A stretch of 64,000 bases of DNA from Talaromyces rugulosus (Eukaryota; Ascomycota; Eurotiomycetes; Eurotiales; Trichocomaceae). The notes beneath the pieces are model-generated. The model was not told where the DNA came from and did no database searches. It saw only the letters and a program-made list of their open reading frames with translations. Position 1 is the stretch's first letter. Each line of letters starts with the position of its first letter. The stretch is from contig NC_049561.1 in assembly GCF_013368755.1 (NCBI RefSeq), positions 4,588,001 to 4,652,000 of the forward strand, written 5' to 3'. The position numbers were made by a program, and so were the translations under genes. Below, one piece after another: positions 11,670 to 23,884 of the stretch.

Positions 11670-13390
11670 ATGCCAAACGTCAGTCGACCGAGCCGTGACT
11701 GTCATGGTTGTCGACTACGACGTATCAAGGTGCAATAGTCTCTCTCCCTGACCGTTTGCTGAATAGTCCATAAAATACTAAAATTGCTAAACAGTGCGAT
11801 CTCACGCGCCCAGAGTGCGGCCAGTGTCTGAGAAAAAACCAGCCATGTCTAGGCTATCGAGATGCTACGGTCTTTCGAATAGAGACTGTTTCTTCATTTC
11901 AGTCTGATATGAGCAAAGCCCGTCGTGGAACGCACAATAATAATAAGAATCAGAAAACCAATACGTTAGCCTTAATCAAGAGTGGGTCATACAAGACGGC
12001 TAGGGGCAAATTGACAGCCCTTCCAGGACTAAATTTACTTCCTGGGAATGAACAGGAAAATCATCATTTCCATTTCTTTCGTGCCATCACGGCTTCTGAA
12101 TTAGCCGGGCCCTTTGACTTTGGCTTCTGGACATGCGATACGCTTCAATATTCGCATGTGGATCCGGCTCTATGGCATGCTACCATCGCTCTAGGTGCCA
12201 TGCATCATCAGCTCATCACTGATAGTTCTCGGTCTTATTGTTGGCACCCGGAAACCGATTCTCATGTCCGGTTTGTAATACTGCAGTTCAACAAGTCGAT
12301 CATGAACTTGATGAAGATACTGTCTAAAAACGTGCTAAACGAACACGACAAAATCATTGTTTTGACGACGTGCGTCTTGTTTACTTGTCTGTGTTCATTG
12401 CAAGGACGACAGAACCAGGCCTTTATGCACATCAGCAATGGGATGAAACTTCTCCGTGAGTGGGAATTGGGAGGGAGCTCCGAGGATGGTAATCAAGTTG
12501 CAATGGATATGTTGTTGCTGGTGTTCACGCAGTTGGACAGCCAAGGCATTTACATCCGTCGTCGCCTGGGGCTGGACCCTGCCGAGCAATGGAACAAATA
12601 CAGCATCACACTGCCGCTCTTCCCATCGGAACCCTTTTCTACCTGTCTCCAGGCATATGTTGACTTGGAGAGGCTAACCAATCATTTGATACAACTACAC
12701 GCAAGTGAAGAGTCTATTGGTCTAGACCCTGACTCTACTATCTCGAAGCAGAAAGAACTTCTATTTCAGGCCTTTAATGCGTGGGACGCAAGGTTTAAAG
12801 GCTATCTAGCTACAACCTCTCAATCCATCGAAGAGAGTTCGGTTACTATTCTTCAAATCCGCCACTTATTTGCTAACACGCTTTTCAACGACCCAAATAA
12901 GGGCGAACTTGGATACGACGAGTTTATTGATCAATATACGGCCATTGTCAATCTAGCGGGGAAGATTCTTGGAGCTAGAAATGTCATCGCGAGTAGCAAT
13001 AAGGACGACCAAGGACGAGGACAATTGGGATTTTCACTTTCAGTCGTCCTTGCAGAGCCATTGCTGTTCACGGCAATGCACTGTCGCAAACCCTCTATTC
13101 GACACCAGGCGTTACGGCTGCTGAAAACTCATCCACGCCGGGAAGGTATATTCGATGGTATTCTCGCCACAAAGCTAGTGGGGGATTATATGGCCTTTGA
13201 AGAGAAGTCTTGTCGACGTAGTGGAAGCCCTCTGGATAATGATGATGATGATGCTCCTCCTATAAGCACGGATTCAAATATTTGCACTACCGGACGTTGG
13301 ATATGCCAGAATCATCGCATTAGTTTCCCGAGGTTTTTTACGAAAATGTCAGGTCAAGAATCCCAGACCATGGAGCGGTGGACGACATGA
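11670..13390 (+). CDS. Zn2Cys6 transcription factor with fungal-specific regulatory domain
   Basis: Two exons: 11670-11729 and 11795-13390, giving 551 residues. The intron splits the zinc cluster. Joining restores a perfect C-x2-C-x6-C-x6-C-x2-C-x6-C binuclear cluster at residues 11-38 (CHGCRLRRIKC then CGQC). The rest fits the Fungal_trans_2/DUF3468-type regulatory domain: FHFFRAITASELAGPFDFGFW, then an ALGAMHHQ helix and an LLVFTQLD region. The C-terminal end lacks the usual closing tryptophan-rich segment, so a late intron or mild truncation cannot be excluded. The protein is expected to bind DNA in the nucleus and control a local or distant metabolic gene set. The neighbouring MFS exporter is the nearest candidate target. 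Confidence 0.9.
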
Positions 13391-13668
13391 AGGAATCTGC
13401 CACTTGTATTATTATATATTTTTATAACTATTTAATTTATGGTCGACTACTTCCATCTTGAAACGTGATCACGTGACCAACACGTGGAAATGACGGGTCC
13501 CGATAAATTAGGGGGACGTTGGATGTTACTCTGTAATTTCGTGACACCTTCACCCTTTTCCACCTAAACACCACGATCATCCATCCGTACATATTTCTTG
13601 TACTTCTCGCGTCCAATCCTTGTTTACATTTCTCATATTGCATTTATTCCAGCATCTTGACCGAAACA

Positions 13669-14446
13669 ATGGCTGCTCGACCGACGACTCGGCTCGTTTT
13701 CCTTAGCACCTTTGCGCTGATTTTCATTTTCTATTTCGTGTTTGTGCAGCCCCAGGGGCCTGACAGTCCGGCGAAGCGAGCACCGGGTCATCTGATGGAT
13801 GTGAAGAGTAGCGTTTCGGACAATGTTGCGCTGGGTGAGGATGTGCTCAAGGGCCAGGTGATCATGCCCAAATTGGGTAATGAGACTGCAAAGTGCGTTA
13901 TTCTCTATTTTACTTTTCCTACTGAAGAGAGGTTTATGCTGATCATTGAAAAAAAAAAAAAAGGGCCGAACTTGGTCGCGCGACCTGGAAATATTTTCAC
14001 ACCGTCATGGCGAGATACCCCAAGAAGCCGGCGGAGGAGGAGCAGGAAGCATTGCGCTCCTTTGTCTACTTGTTTGCCCGCCTATACCCTTGGTAGGACA
14101 ACTTCCCTATTCGGGCGAGACGAGAACAAAGCGAAACTAATTCTTACGGTGTAGTGGCGAATGCGCTGCTCATTTCCAGAAACATCTCAAAAAGTACCCA
14201 CCGCAGGTGTCCTCTCGCGATGCTGCAGCAGGCTGGGGTTGCTTTATCCACAACGAGGTCAACGCCATGTTGGAAAAACCGGAATACGATTGCAACAATC
14301 TCGATGACTACGACTGTGGATGCGAAGATAAGGACGAGGAAGAAGCCGGCGCATCAGACGGAGAACAGACGCTATCCAAGGTCACCAAAAAAGAACAGGT
14401 GGACGCGGACTCCAACCCCGCCGTGGAGATCACCAAGGAATCGTGA
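13669..14446 (+). CDS. erv2: FAD-linked sulfhydryl oxidase, Erv2-type (ER)
   Basis: Three exons: 13669-13892, 13964-14092 and 14155-14446, giving 214 residues. An N-terminal hydrophobic anchor (residues 10-25) points to the ER lumen. The Erv1/ALR core follows: GRATWKYFHTV, YP, and the redox CGEC at 118-121, which is created only by splicing the second intron. Then come the FAD-binding WGCFIHNEVN helix and a closing CGC. The enzyme oxidises thiols using FAD and oxygen and feeds disulfides to PDI in parallel with Ero1. The tail is acidic and low in complexity. The first intron ends in a run of A directly before AG, without a pyrimidine tract, yet the reading frame and conserved lysine are restored exactly. 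Confidence 0.93.
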
Positions 14447-15971
14447 GCAAGATCGTTATCGATAGAAACAAGTGACAATCTCTAACGTCATTGGCTTTAG
14501 GCTCACCCGCGGGGGTTAAGTCAAGCTCACAGAAGCATCGGATGATGATCTTGTGATACACACTGAAGTGTGACCCATCCACTGAGCAGTGGGCCGAGTC
14601 ATGGCACAATCGTGCGATGGAAATACCGGTATAATCCCATTGGGCGGTCTGGCAAAGGAGGGTTATCAACAGTCGGCTCTGACTGCCATTGCGCCACAGA
14701 GAATCCGCACACCCTCATGCTCAAGCGAAAGCGACAGTTTTAGCGCGAGATGGTTGGACTAAAAGCAATGTTGGATGGCACACCACCTGCGCCGTTCGGA
14801 TGTCGACCCATGAGGCGCATGACCTCCGCTGTTGTAGATCGAGGCGCTTGGCTGGCGAAGCGGCTTGTTTTCCGGAGCGGGACGCGGCGGCGTGCATGGT
14901 AACGGCAGATGTACACCGCCAGGGAAATGTAAATAGTCGTGCGGCCTGGCTAGTGGCAGGTACATGCTTGTGCATGCCTGTACATATATACTAAGTAGCG
15001 GACATCTCTGGCTCTATACAGACAGCAGATGAAACCGCGGACAAACAGTTTGTCCGCCCCTGTTGCACCGTAACCAGGTTACAAGTCTCTTCCACAACCT
15101 CACAACGTCATCGGCCCAGAGCGATACATCGCTAGTTCCTATAGTAAGGAGATCAGTAGTAATATACCGGCGGAGATCGGCAAGCAGACTGCGATAGAGA
15201 GGCCCAGTCCATGGCTGATTGCCGCACGAGTGCATCAGCGCCGGCCGTGTCTGCTGACATCCCTGGCCAGTATAGGCGCTGATTGGCCGGACAAGGCGCG
15301 AAACGAGTCACGGAGGCCGGTCAGCCCCCAAGGGTCGAGTCTGCTGTGCGATGTATATAACGGAGAGATCGAGGAATGACCGTTGGCCGAGTAGACGAGA
15401 GAGCGCGACGAAGAGAGAGAAAGACAGACAGAGACAAACAAACAGAAAGAGCAATGCACAATTCTTGTCCCCGCGTGTTTGACCAGTTTGCACCCCGTTC
15501 AGCGGCCCCTCCGAAACAGGACTAGCGCGAAACCACCCCGGCCGCTAAGAAGAAAAAAACGACCAGAGCAAAACACGCGCTTTCGACCCTTGTTGACTTT
15601 GTTGTTGTTGATCAGCTCCTTATTTTCCGCCAGACGCAGGGGCTTCAAGCGTCTTCCCCCCACTTCGTTCTTCGTTGCCTTCATATACTACTACTGTATA
15701 CTACTTAATTGATTCCTTGGTTCTTTCCTGGTTGGTACGATCGCCTTTTGACCGCCTCATTCTTTTCCACCCAGCAACCAGTTTTAAGTCTAAGATCGGG
15801 CACTAGCTGGGCGTCGACAAATCCACACTCAACAGCTGTAAGGCTACTGCGCTCGTCAGGCATAATCCGCTTTCTGGGAGGATTGGATTTGGCACCAGTC
15901 AGCCATCGAATGGTCAACCGGCAGACCACGTCACTGAACCCGTTGGTTTAGACAGGAACTAGAAAACAGCC
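14447..15971. promoter_or_regulatory. Long upstream region of the LYAR-type gene
   Basis: 1.5 kb with no supported coding gene. A TATATAA lies at 15354-15360, followed by a purine-rich and then CT-rich stretch. This looks like a promoter followed by a long leader of about 0.6 kb for the gene starting at 15972. Several open stretches on both strands lack coding character. Confidence 0.45.
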
Positions 15972-18028
15972 ATGGTTTCTTTCCAATGCGAGGTAGGAAT
16001 ATTGAGGCAAAAAAAAAACCCCTACCGCAGATGTGCTAACTAACGGCTGCGCAGGGCTGTGGGGATGTCCTCACCAAGAAGAAGCTCGATCCCCATCGCG
16101 GCCGGTGTCATGGCGCCTCGTTCAGTTGTATAGACTGTATGGTCCACTTCCAGGGCACCGAGTATCGAGCGCATACGGTACGGCTTTCTGTTTTTGCTTT
16201 AGCATTGGTTTCCGGCGGCGGCGCATCGGCTCAGGGCGACTGGTGATGCCCATTGACCTTGTTGTTGCCCGATTGGCGGTGGTGCTCGCTGTGCCTGACA
16301 TGATGCCCTCGCTGGAGACATGCTGCCTTCTATTGGACGAGACTAACGAACGTTTTCCTTTTTTTCACCGCACAGTCCTGCATGACCGAGGCGCAAAAAT
16401 ATGAAGGCGCCCTATATAAAGCGAAGCCCCAGAAGGGCAACAAACAAGGCAAAAAACAGACCGACAAGTCCAAAACCTTGACTACCACCAACGGAAACTC
16501 CGCCAATACCAAAAAGCCTCGCCATCCTTACGTCGAAGACGCTCCCGATGCAGACGATCCTGATTACAAGCCCCCTCCCCCAGCCCCGAGTCCTCCGCGC
16601 GACTCGACCAAGGCCGCTTCAAAGCCCACTCCCAAGTCCGCAAAGTCCACAGAACTGGCTGCTCCTGCCGAGCCAGACGACGTCAACGTCTTTGACTTTC
16701 TCGTCGGTGACCAGACACCAGCTGCGTCGAAAGTCTCGCTGGCTGGGAGTTCCAAGGAACAAATGGCGATGATCTCCAACGCCCCGTCGGTGTTTGAGCC
16801 GAGCAAGGCGTTGGCACAGTACGACACGGACGTTGAAGAAGAAGACCGAGAATACGATGTCGCCTATGAGGAGAATGGATTCTCCTACGGCGCTGACCCG
16901 ATCAAGCCTTCAATGTACGAAAACCAAGTGTCCAACATTTCCATGGACTTCATGACACCCGCGCCCAAGAAGAAAGAGAAGAAGAGTCGCAAGAAAGGCG
17001 CCAGCCGCGACTCGCCAGACCCAGAGGCGAAAACTACCAGCGACAAGAAGCGCAAGCGCGGACACGTCGATGAGCTGGATGTTGAGGCAGCGAATGGGCG
17101 TCCGGAGGAGGACACGCCGATGACAGACGCTCCGTCCAGCGTGATCAACCACGCAGGTACGCCGTACCTTCAGCACTCGGGATTGACTGGAGGCTTGGAT
17201 CGCATGCTGCGCGAAGAAAGATCTCTGTCGCCAGACTATGAAGACTACACCGACGACGAGGGAGACTCGCGGCGGTACCAAGACCCCCAGTCGCCGCTGA
17301 AAAGAACACGACGCAGCGACAAACCGGCCGGCCCTGGAGACAACGGGCTGGGCATATCCCTCAAAGGGCGCGCCGGACGCATCATGTCCATGTTCAGCGG
17401 ATCCAATGTGTCTGGCAGCAGCCATGGAAGCGCCGAGCCACCATCCAAAGCCCTCGTCCGCACACGCCCGTCCGCGGACGATGGTGACCACAATGGCGCG
17501 CTGGTCCAGGTCCGGCGGTCGAAAAAGACAGCAAACGTGCGACACGTACGGGCTGGAGAGTCGCGCAAGACCAAACGCAAGATCAGCCAGCAGAGCTACG
17601 GCAACGACCACTATGACTCGACTCGACCGTCTCGCCGTCTCAAGGCGATTGAATACCACGGCGGCGGAGGCTCAGACAGTCCCGGCGACGACAACCGCAA
17701 GATGGTCGTGTACCACCACCACGAGCGACTCACCGAGGAAGAAGCTGAGCGCGAAAAGGCCGGTTACTTTTTGTCGCTGGTCACCAAAGGCCCGGAGAGC
17801 GAGCGCGGGTGCTCGATCAACAAGGCTCTGAAACGCTTCCATCGTGACTACCCATCTATCGCGGGCTCGTTGCAGGACCATGAAGAAGACGTGCACGATC
17901 GTGACCGTCGCGGCCGCGGACGCAGCAGCCGGGCTGATCGAGACGTCCGGGTCGACGAAGAAAAGGACCTGTGGCGCACTCTGCGACTAAAAAGAAATGA
18001 CCGGGGCGAGGTTGTCGTATTTTTCTAA
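15972..18028 (+). CDS. LYAR-type C2HC zinc-finger nucleolar protein
   Basis: Three exons: 15972-15992, 16055-16177 and 16376-18028, giving 598 residues. The 198-bp second intron is the longest inferred here. The first 50 residues form two zinc fingers, with C6, C9, H21 and C25, then C32, C35, H47 and C50, exactly the LYAR arrangement (YRAHTSCMTEAQKY). The rest is a long charged, low-complexity tail with KKRKRG-type basic nuclear signals and many Ser/Asp/Glu runs. Family members act in the nucleolus in pre-rRNA processing and growth control. The fungal tail is much longer than in animal LYAR (about 380 residues). No catalytic domain was seen in it. Confidence 0.88.
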
Positions 18029-19020
18029 TTTTTTTGTTTCCTTCGGTTCGGTGCATGTAGTTGTATGACACACAAACGACAGATATTTCGGGGTTTTTTT
18101 AATATTTTTGGTGGCGCTGACTTGCATGTTTTCTTTTTTTTTTTTTTTGGTTATGAGTTTGGTTGCATTTCATGGTGCTTCTGGTTTGATTGCATGAACA
18201 CGTATATGTATGTGATGATGGGGTTGGCGTGGTTTTTTTCTTCCTTTTCTTTTTTGATACTTGATTAATGTCAGACTTTACTTTCGGTCGATATTTGATT
18301 GAAACATTCATATAAATAATGTAATAGTGGATGTAAATGGTTATTTCTCAAGATGAATACATCTTTAACCAGGGTATGGACATTGGATGAATGTTGTTTC
18401 TTGATTAAATTAGTATATACTAGGACTAGGCTCTTTTCACCATAAAATAATTCAAATGGACAAAGTGACCTACTCCTGAAGCGGGATTTGCTGCACTCCA
18501 GGCCAAGTAGACTAGCTACCCTAATAATCGAACTTATCAACAATGACTACCAGTAAGATCCAGTGGCAGAAAAGTGCTGCAAGCAACTAGCATTTTTGGA
18601 CTGTAAGACTGTAATCATAGTAATCATCATTATTCTATGTACAGGTGAAGCCACTATTAAAGGGTTGAGGGCATCACTTTTTGTGGATTAATATATACTC
18701 ATACAAAACCAACCTGGTCCCTTTTTGTACAATATTAAAGTTCCAAGTCGATAATTTCCCTCTCTCTCCCCGGCCAACTATCCGCTGTGGCAACTGCTCG
18801 GTGAGCAAAACATTTGGTCGCTCAGGCATCGGCTCAGTGAGTGACCCTGGTGGCCTAGTGAGCCGTGATATCCGCTTTAGCGTATGATCAGTGAGCACCA
18901 AGCATAGGTGATCAATCACGGGATAATGCATAAAAGCGGCGGCGGGATTTCGACTGTGGTCGTCTATTGTCGCACTTGTTTATTGCATACAGGCTAAATG
19001 TGCTGTGCACCAAAACAAAA
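18029..19020. other. Convergent intergenic region
   Basis: About 1 kb between two gene ends. It contains T-rich tracts around 18095-18150 and 18230-18250 that suit 3' UTR and termination of the LYAR-type gene. No supported gene. Confidence 0.5.
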
Positions 19021-20403
19021 TCACGATCTGGCGTGGTCATACGAAGAATATCCATCCCAGCGCGACGAAGGAGGTTGATAATCATGCTCATGGACCGGGT
19101 AATGCGCCGTCACAGGCGGGATATTATCATAATGGCCATGATCAAGAGCCGCAGCAGGAGGAGAAGCAGGAGCAGGGTAAAGATGCTGGCCACCTTCTTC
19201 CTGGTATCTCAACGAATTCAAGGGAGTTTCCTCTGCCATTGCAGAATTCCTGTTATGCGCCAAATCCTCGTCGGAATTGGAACCTGTGCCGGGATAGTAA
19301 ATGCCCGCTTTGCGTGCGGCCTTTTCGGCTTTTCGTTGGCGTTTTAGTTCTTTCTTCTCTTTGCGGCTCGGACGCGGCCAGCTGGCGTCGGGGCCGGAGA
19401 TGATGCGGCCAGGATGGGTAAAGTTGAGTATGAGGAGAGCGAGGAACATGGGGGTCGCGTCGAGCACGTATTCGTATGCTTCCACGGTGAGCAATGAGTT
19501 GTCGGGGCCGTTGCCGCTCGAGTATTGGCAGATCCGGAAGATGATGCGGATCTAGAATGATATTATTAGCCTTTGAAGTGGGACATATAACGAAAGCAGA
19601 AACAGAACTTACGGTAATCATGATCAAGGCAAAATAAATTCCGTAGAACAGCCATCGCCACGGCAAACTCCCGTTGTGTAGCCGCTCGAGCTTGATGCCG
19701 CGTTGTTCCTGCTTAATCAAGCGACGATGCAGCATGATCAGCATGACGGTGAAGCAGAGGATGAAAAACTCCTGGGCGCCGATGCCGCCCATGTAGATAT
19801 GCAGTCCCAACTCGATGGATTTGCTAGACACGCCGGTCTGCGAGGCCAAGACTGCGCCTGTGGCCTGGATCAGGAAAGAGAAAATGTCGAGCCAAACGAA
19901 AAGACTGCCGAATCGTTTGGCGGAGAGGCCGGCGAGTCGTTTCTGTTCGTCAAAGAACCATACCATCCGGCCGAGAGTCATGTAGAAAAAGGCGTTGATC
20001 CAGAGTGGAGCGAGGAGGAAGAGGAGGGTGTGCATGGTGGCGTAGGCGTCTGAGTTTTGTTTTTTGGCCAGCAAGGCGGCCATCACCATGGCGGCGATTT
20101 CCCATGCACCGCCCATGATCACGACCCAGGTGAATTTCTGCAGTCTGTTAGACATGGAATAATACAAGGGAGTGTGTTGCGTACCATTTTGTACATAAAG
20201 CCTTGTACGACATGAATTCCAGTTGTGAGGCCGAAGAGAGCGATGAAGATAATGGCGGCGACATAGGATGGCCGGTACAAGAGAAGGTTGTCGCAGGCTT
20301 CTGGAGGCAGATAGCCATCCTTGCCGGGAGCTATGTCCACACATGTCGCCGTGGCCGACGTCGTCGACGTGGCTGTTGCAAGTGTAGTCGTCGCAGTCGC
20401 CAT
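19021..20403 (-). CDS. RTA1-like seven-helix membrane protein
   Basis: Three exons: 20403-20185, 20137-19613 and 19551-19021, giving 424 residues. A Thr/Ala-rich N-terminus is followed by seven hydrophobic segments. RTA1 marks are YRPSYVAAIIFIALFGL in helix 1, HTLLFLLAPLWINAFFYM in helix 3-4, the SFLIQATG segment, and IRIIFRICQY followed by EAYEYVLDATPM near helix 7. The C-terminal 110 residues are cytosolic, first Lys/Arg-rich and then Pro/His/Tyr-rich. RTA1 proteins (yeast Rta1, Rsb1) are linked to resistance to aminocholesterol or sphingoid bases and to lipid translocation at the plasma membrane. Substrate is unknown here. Confidence 0.92.
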
Positions 20404-21289
20404 GATGATGGGCTGTCAGGTGTTGAGCTGCAAGAGAAAGGATGTTTTTGGTGTTGTTGATGTGGTGAGGAAAGAGCCGGGGTGCATGCATTGATATAGA
20501 AGCCATGCTTCCTGCAGTGCAAGTACAAGCCAAGCTAGCGACAGGCAGCATCGTTCTCATGTCGCAACTCGCTTGGCTTGGCAGGGCTGGCGATGTTTTT
20601 TTGTTGATGTTGGATGTAGACGAGCAGCCCAATCACGACCTGCTGCACAGCACTAGAATGACTAGATAGTGCCTGTGGGGTCAGGCAGCGACGTTTGCAG
20701 CCAATCATGCCAGGTGCTATTTTGAGCTCGTTCAACTAGACTAGCACTAACTAGTTAGTTTTTATTCTTATTATCATCGCAAATTTACAGTTGATAGTTG
20801 CGCTGTTGCAGATGATCTTCAATGGCCTGCAGCATTAATTTAAGCCATTAAGCATTGAACATGGACATTGGGCCCATAAGAGAGAAATGCTTGTAAACCA
20901 TAGAGCTTGCTGAGACAATTGATCGTTTCAAATGTCCAAACAATTCCGTATAGTGTATAATAATAGAACAATAGAGTTATTAATATTGGATGCCTAAAGT
21001 ATGGCTAAGCTTTTCTCCACTTGCCATGTAACTTGCCATGCGATTACTGAGTGTGGGGATGCTTACTACTACTATTATTCTATTTAAACTATTTTGAATA
21101 TTTAAAAATAGATGTTTTATTCAGATATCTATATCACTATTGGATTGATTTGGTATTGTCCCGACAGTCAGCATAACAGGCAGCACCCTCGACAAAGCTT
21201 CTTCCTTACATCGACAATCCTCTCTCTGCTATCGAAAACATGACTTGTTGACAGGTGCACCAAAAGACCTTTGGTCTCTTGGGCAGTCA
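20404..21289. other. Upstream region of the RTA1-like gene, AT-rich
   Basis: The first 350 bases form the presumed promoter of the RTA1-like gene. From 20760 the sequence is AT-rich and without a supported gene. Confidence 0.45.
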
Positions 21290-21979
21290 ATCTATGGTTT
21301 ATCCAACATGACTGGCCCTCGTTCTCCCCCCGGCAAGTCCTTATGAGACGTCTACCGTTTCATGTCCAACATCCAAGAAGCACAACAACAACAAATATTC
21401 CAAAAAAAAAAAACAGGTACGACACGCTCTTGGACTACAAAAAGTTAGATGAGGCGTTTAACGACTAGTGGCTTGGGTGGAAATCCTTCGTCGATGAAAA
21501 TGAGATGACTTTTGACTTTTTGGAAGTAGCCCTAGATTTCCTCAATCTCACGCCCATAATTAGGAGAATAAAGACGCCGAAAAAACGATGCAAAGAGGCA
21601 TGCTACTCGTATGCGGAATATCAGGCAAGCAGCAACCGTTATCCATGGAGAACTTCATACTGTGAAAAGTCGCATCGAAGAGTCGATAATCTTACCGCAT
21701 GAAAGTCAGGATGGTCACGCTTTTGACCAACTCCCCGAACTTCCTACTTTATAGGAAGTGGAAGGACAAGTCACAATCAAGATCCCGTCCGAGACCGCGG
21801 AAGAAGAGTATTCACTAGGACGAGGATGGCCAGAGAACCCATCAGTATTGGATCTAAACCATTTGGAACCGATCTCTACCATGGGAAAGGCCTTTTCTCG
21901 TCTATGTCGCAATCATTCTCATCGAACCTTGAAAATACGTGGGCGAGGTTGGGGAATAGGAATGACAGGCAAAATTTAA
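21290..21979 (+). pseudogene. Decayed protein-coding remnant, family not recognised
   Basis: Coding-like translation runs through this stretch but is broken. One frame reads LLDYKKLDEAFND, then a TAG at 21466-21468, then WLGWKSFVDENEMTFDFLEV in the same frame. From about 21614 the coding character moves to another frame (TVIHGELHTVKSRIEE), which meets a TAG near 21753 and continues as EVEGQVTIKIPSETAEEE up to about 21900. The composition, acidic and with a helical pattern, is unlike random intergenic translation. I do not recognise the family. It could also be two or three exons of a badly decayed gene. Confidence 0.4.
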
Positions 21980-22318
21980 AAATAGTTTCGTGTTTATGGC
22001 AGTGAAATAAAATACCCGTCGCGAAAAGAACGCGTATACCCCGTACTTGGTACCTAACATCCGTCACCGCCGAGATTGGTGACCACCCCGACCAACGTCT
22101 CTTATCACCAACATGGCGATCCCACTGCTAGCTCCACGACCAGTAATACTAGCACCTCGCGTACTACTACTGGTATGATGCCCCAAGCCCATGTCTCCGC
22201 TAGCACGATGACAGCGTTGGGCCTAGTCAACCCCGCCGCCGCCCGCCGATCAGTCCGCAAACCACCAGCTGTCATGTTCGTCGTCCCATGATCCTCCCTA
22301 CTAGCATCGCTATCTACC

Positions 22319-23632
22319 ATGAGCAGCACTACCGCGCAGGACCTGGATTTTTCCAGGCTCGTCACGACCAAGACTGAGAGTCCCAAGCCTTTGTTGCCGT
22401 CCGACAAGCTGCAGTTTGGCCGTTCGTTTACCGGTACGCCGACTCCCGAGATTGTGCGATTAACACCAGCCTGCTCACTGTCTATGTTGTAGACCACATT
22501 CTCACGGCGGAATGGAACAACCAGACAGGATGGGCTGCCCCCGTGATTGAGCCGTACAAAGCGTTGACGCTTGACCCGGCTGCCTCGGTGTTTCACTATG
22601 CCTTTTGCTGTTTCGAGGGCATGAAGGCGTACAAAGACGCCGAGGGGAGAGTGCGCCTCTTCCGGCCGGAAAAGAACATCCAAAGACTCAACGACTCGGC
22701 TGCCCGCGTCGCCTTGCCGACCTTTGACGAAGATGTGGTTCTCAAGCTACTGTCCGAATACACCCAGCTCGAGAGCCGTTGGGTCCCTGAGTATATTTCC
22801 CAATTAACCGACTGATTGCCTAGGTACAACTGTCTGACTATCTAACTCAGGGGCCGTGGCTTTGCTCTCTATATCCGACCAACACTGATCGGCACAGCGC
22901 CGGATCTCAGCGTCTCGCGCCCCGGGTCGGCTTTACTGTATATCATTGCGAGCCCTGTGGGAAATTACTTTGGCAGCAGCGGAGTCAAGGCAATTTCACT
23001 GCAAGCATCATCCTCTCCCGTGCGCGCATGGCCCGGGGGAGCCGGCGACAAGAAAGTCGGAGGCAACTATGCGCCCACGATTGTCGCCACTGAGCAAGCA
23101 AGCAACCAAGGCCTGCAGCAGATCCTGTGGCTGCTCGGCGACCCGGCCGTCCCGGAAGAGCAGTACATGACCGAGTGCGGCACCATGAATTTGTTCGTGG
23201 CATGGATCAACCCAGACACAAACTCCAAGGAACTGCTTACCGCGCCGCTCGACGGCACCATCCTGCCAGGCATCACGCGCGACTCGATCCTGGCACTAGC
23301 CCGCGAACGCCTCGTGCCGCAAGGCTGGACAGTCACGGAGCGACGAGTGTTTATGCACGAGGTCAAGGCCGCGTCCGAACAGGGCCGTCTGCTCGAGGTG
23401 TTTGGCTCGGGCACCGCGCTCGTCGTCAGCCCGATTCGGTCGATCAGCTGGAATGGAGGCGTGATCGACTGCGGGCTGCGCGAGGGCCAGGAAATCGGCG
23501 AGTTTGCGCAGACGGCGAAGAAATGGATTGAGGATATTCAGTACGGTGTGGATGAACATCCGTGGAGGTGAGTCGCTTCTGTCTATCCCTTTGATACATC
23601 TATTCTAACTCGTCACCAGCGTTATCGTTTAG
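22319..23632 (+). CDS. Branched-chain amino acid aminotransferase, probably cytosolic
   Basis: Four exons: 22319-22433, 22493-22790, 22851-23567 and 23620-23632, giving 380 residues. The last exon codes only the final four residues. Class IV PLP aminotransferase features include [10 protein letters not shown] (79-87), LFRPEKN, LYIRP, and the PLP lysine K206 in [10 protein letters not shown]. Further matches are [23 protein letters not shown] and the EVFGSGTA loop. The enzyme interconverts Leu, Ile and Val with their 2-oxo acids. The start aligns with the cytosolic fungal type (LDFSRLV near the N-terminus). An upstream ATG at about 22110 gives a short hydrophobic, arginine-containing peptide, but it stops and no phase-compatible splice to this gene was found, so no mitochondrial presequence is supported. 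Confidence 0.92.
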
Positions 23633-23884
23633 GAAAAAAATGTTATTGCTATATAAAAAGTATTTAGAATGCTGTTGTTTATAGTATTTGGACATGATAT
23701 ATACGAACGAGATAATTCAATATTATACCACTCATTTTGTGACAGCTGTTTACCCATCCATATTCCACACTCGCAGTGACATCGAACCTTTGATTTTGAT
23801 GACATCAATTGATCAACTATTCACGAATCATTACTAATTAAAAATTAGGTCCAACCCTCAAGTTGTGAATATGGATTATATACA

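Noticed and set aside
9016..13390. A defined regulator-transporter operon-like pair
   Set aside because: Eukaryotic genes with 0.8 kb between them; co-regulation is possible but not shown by the sequence.
22108..22318. Mitochondrial presequence for the aminotransferase from an upstream ATG
   Set aside because: The peptide stops after about 20 codons and no intron in the right phase links it to the main frame.
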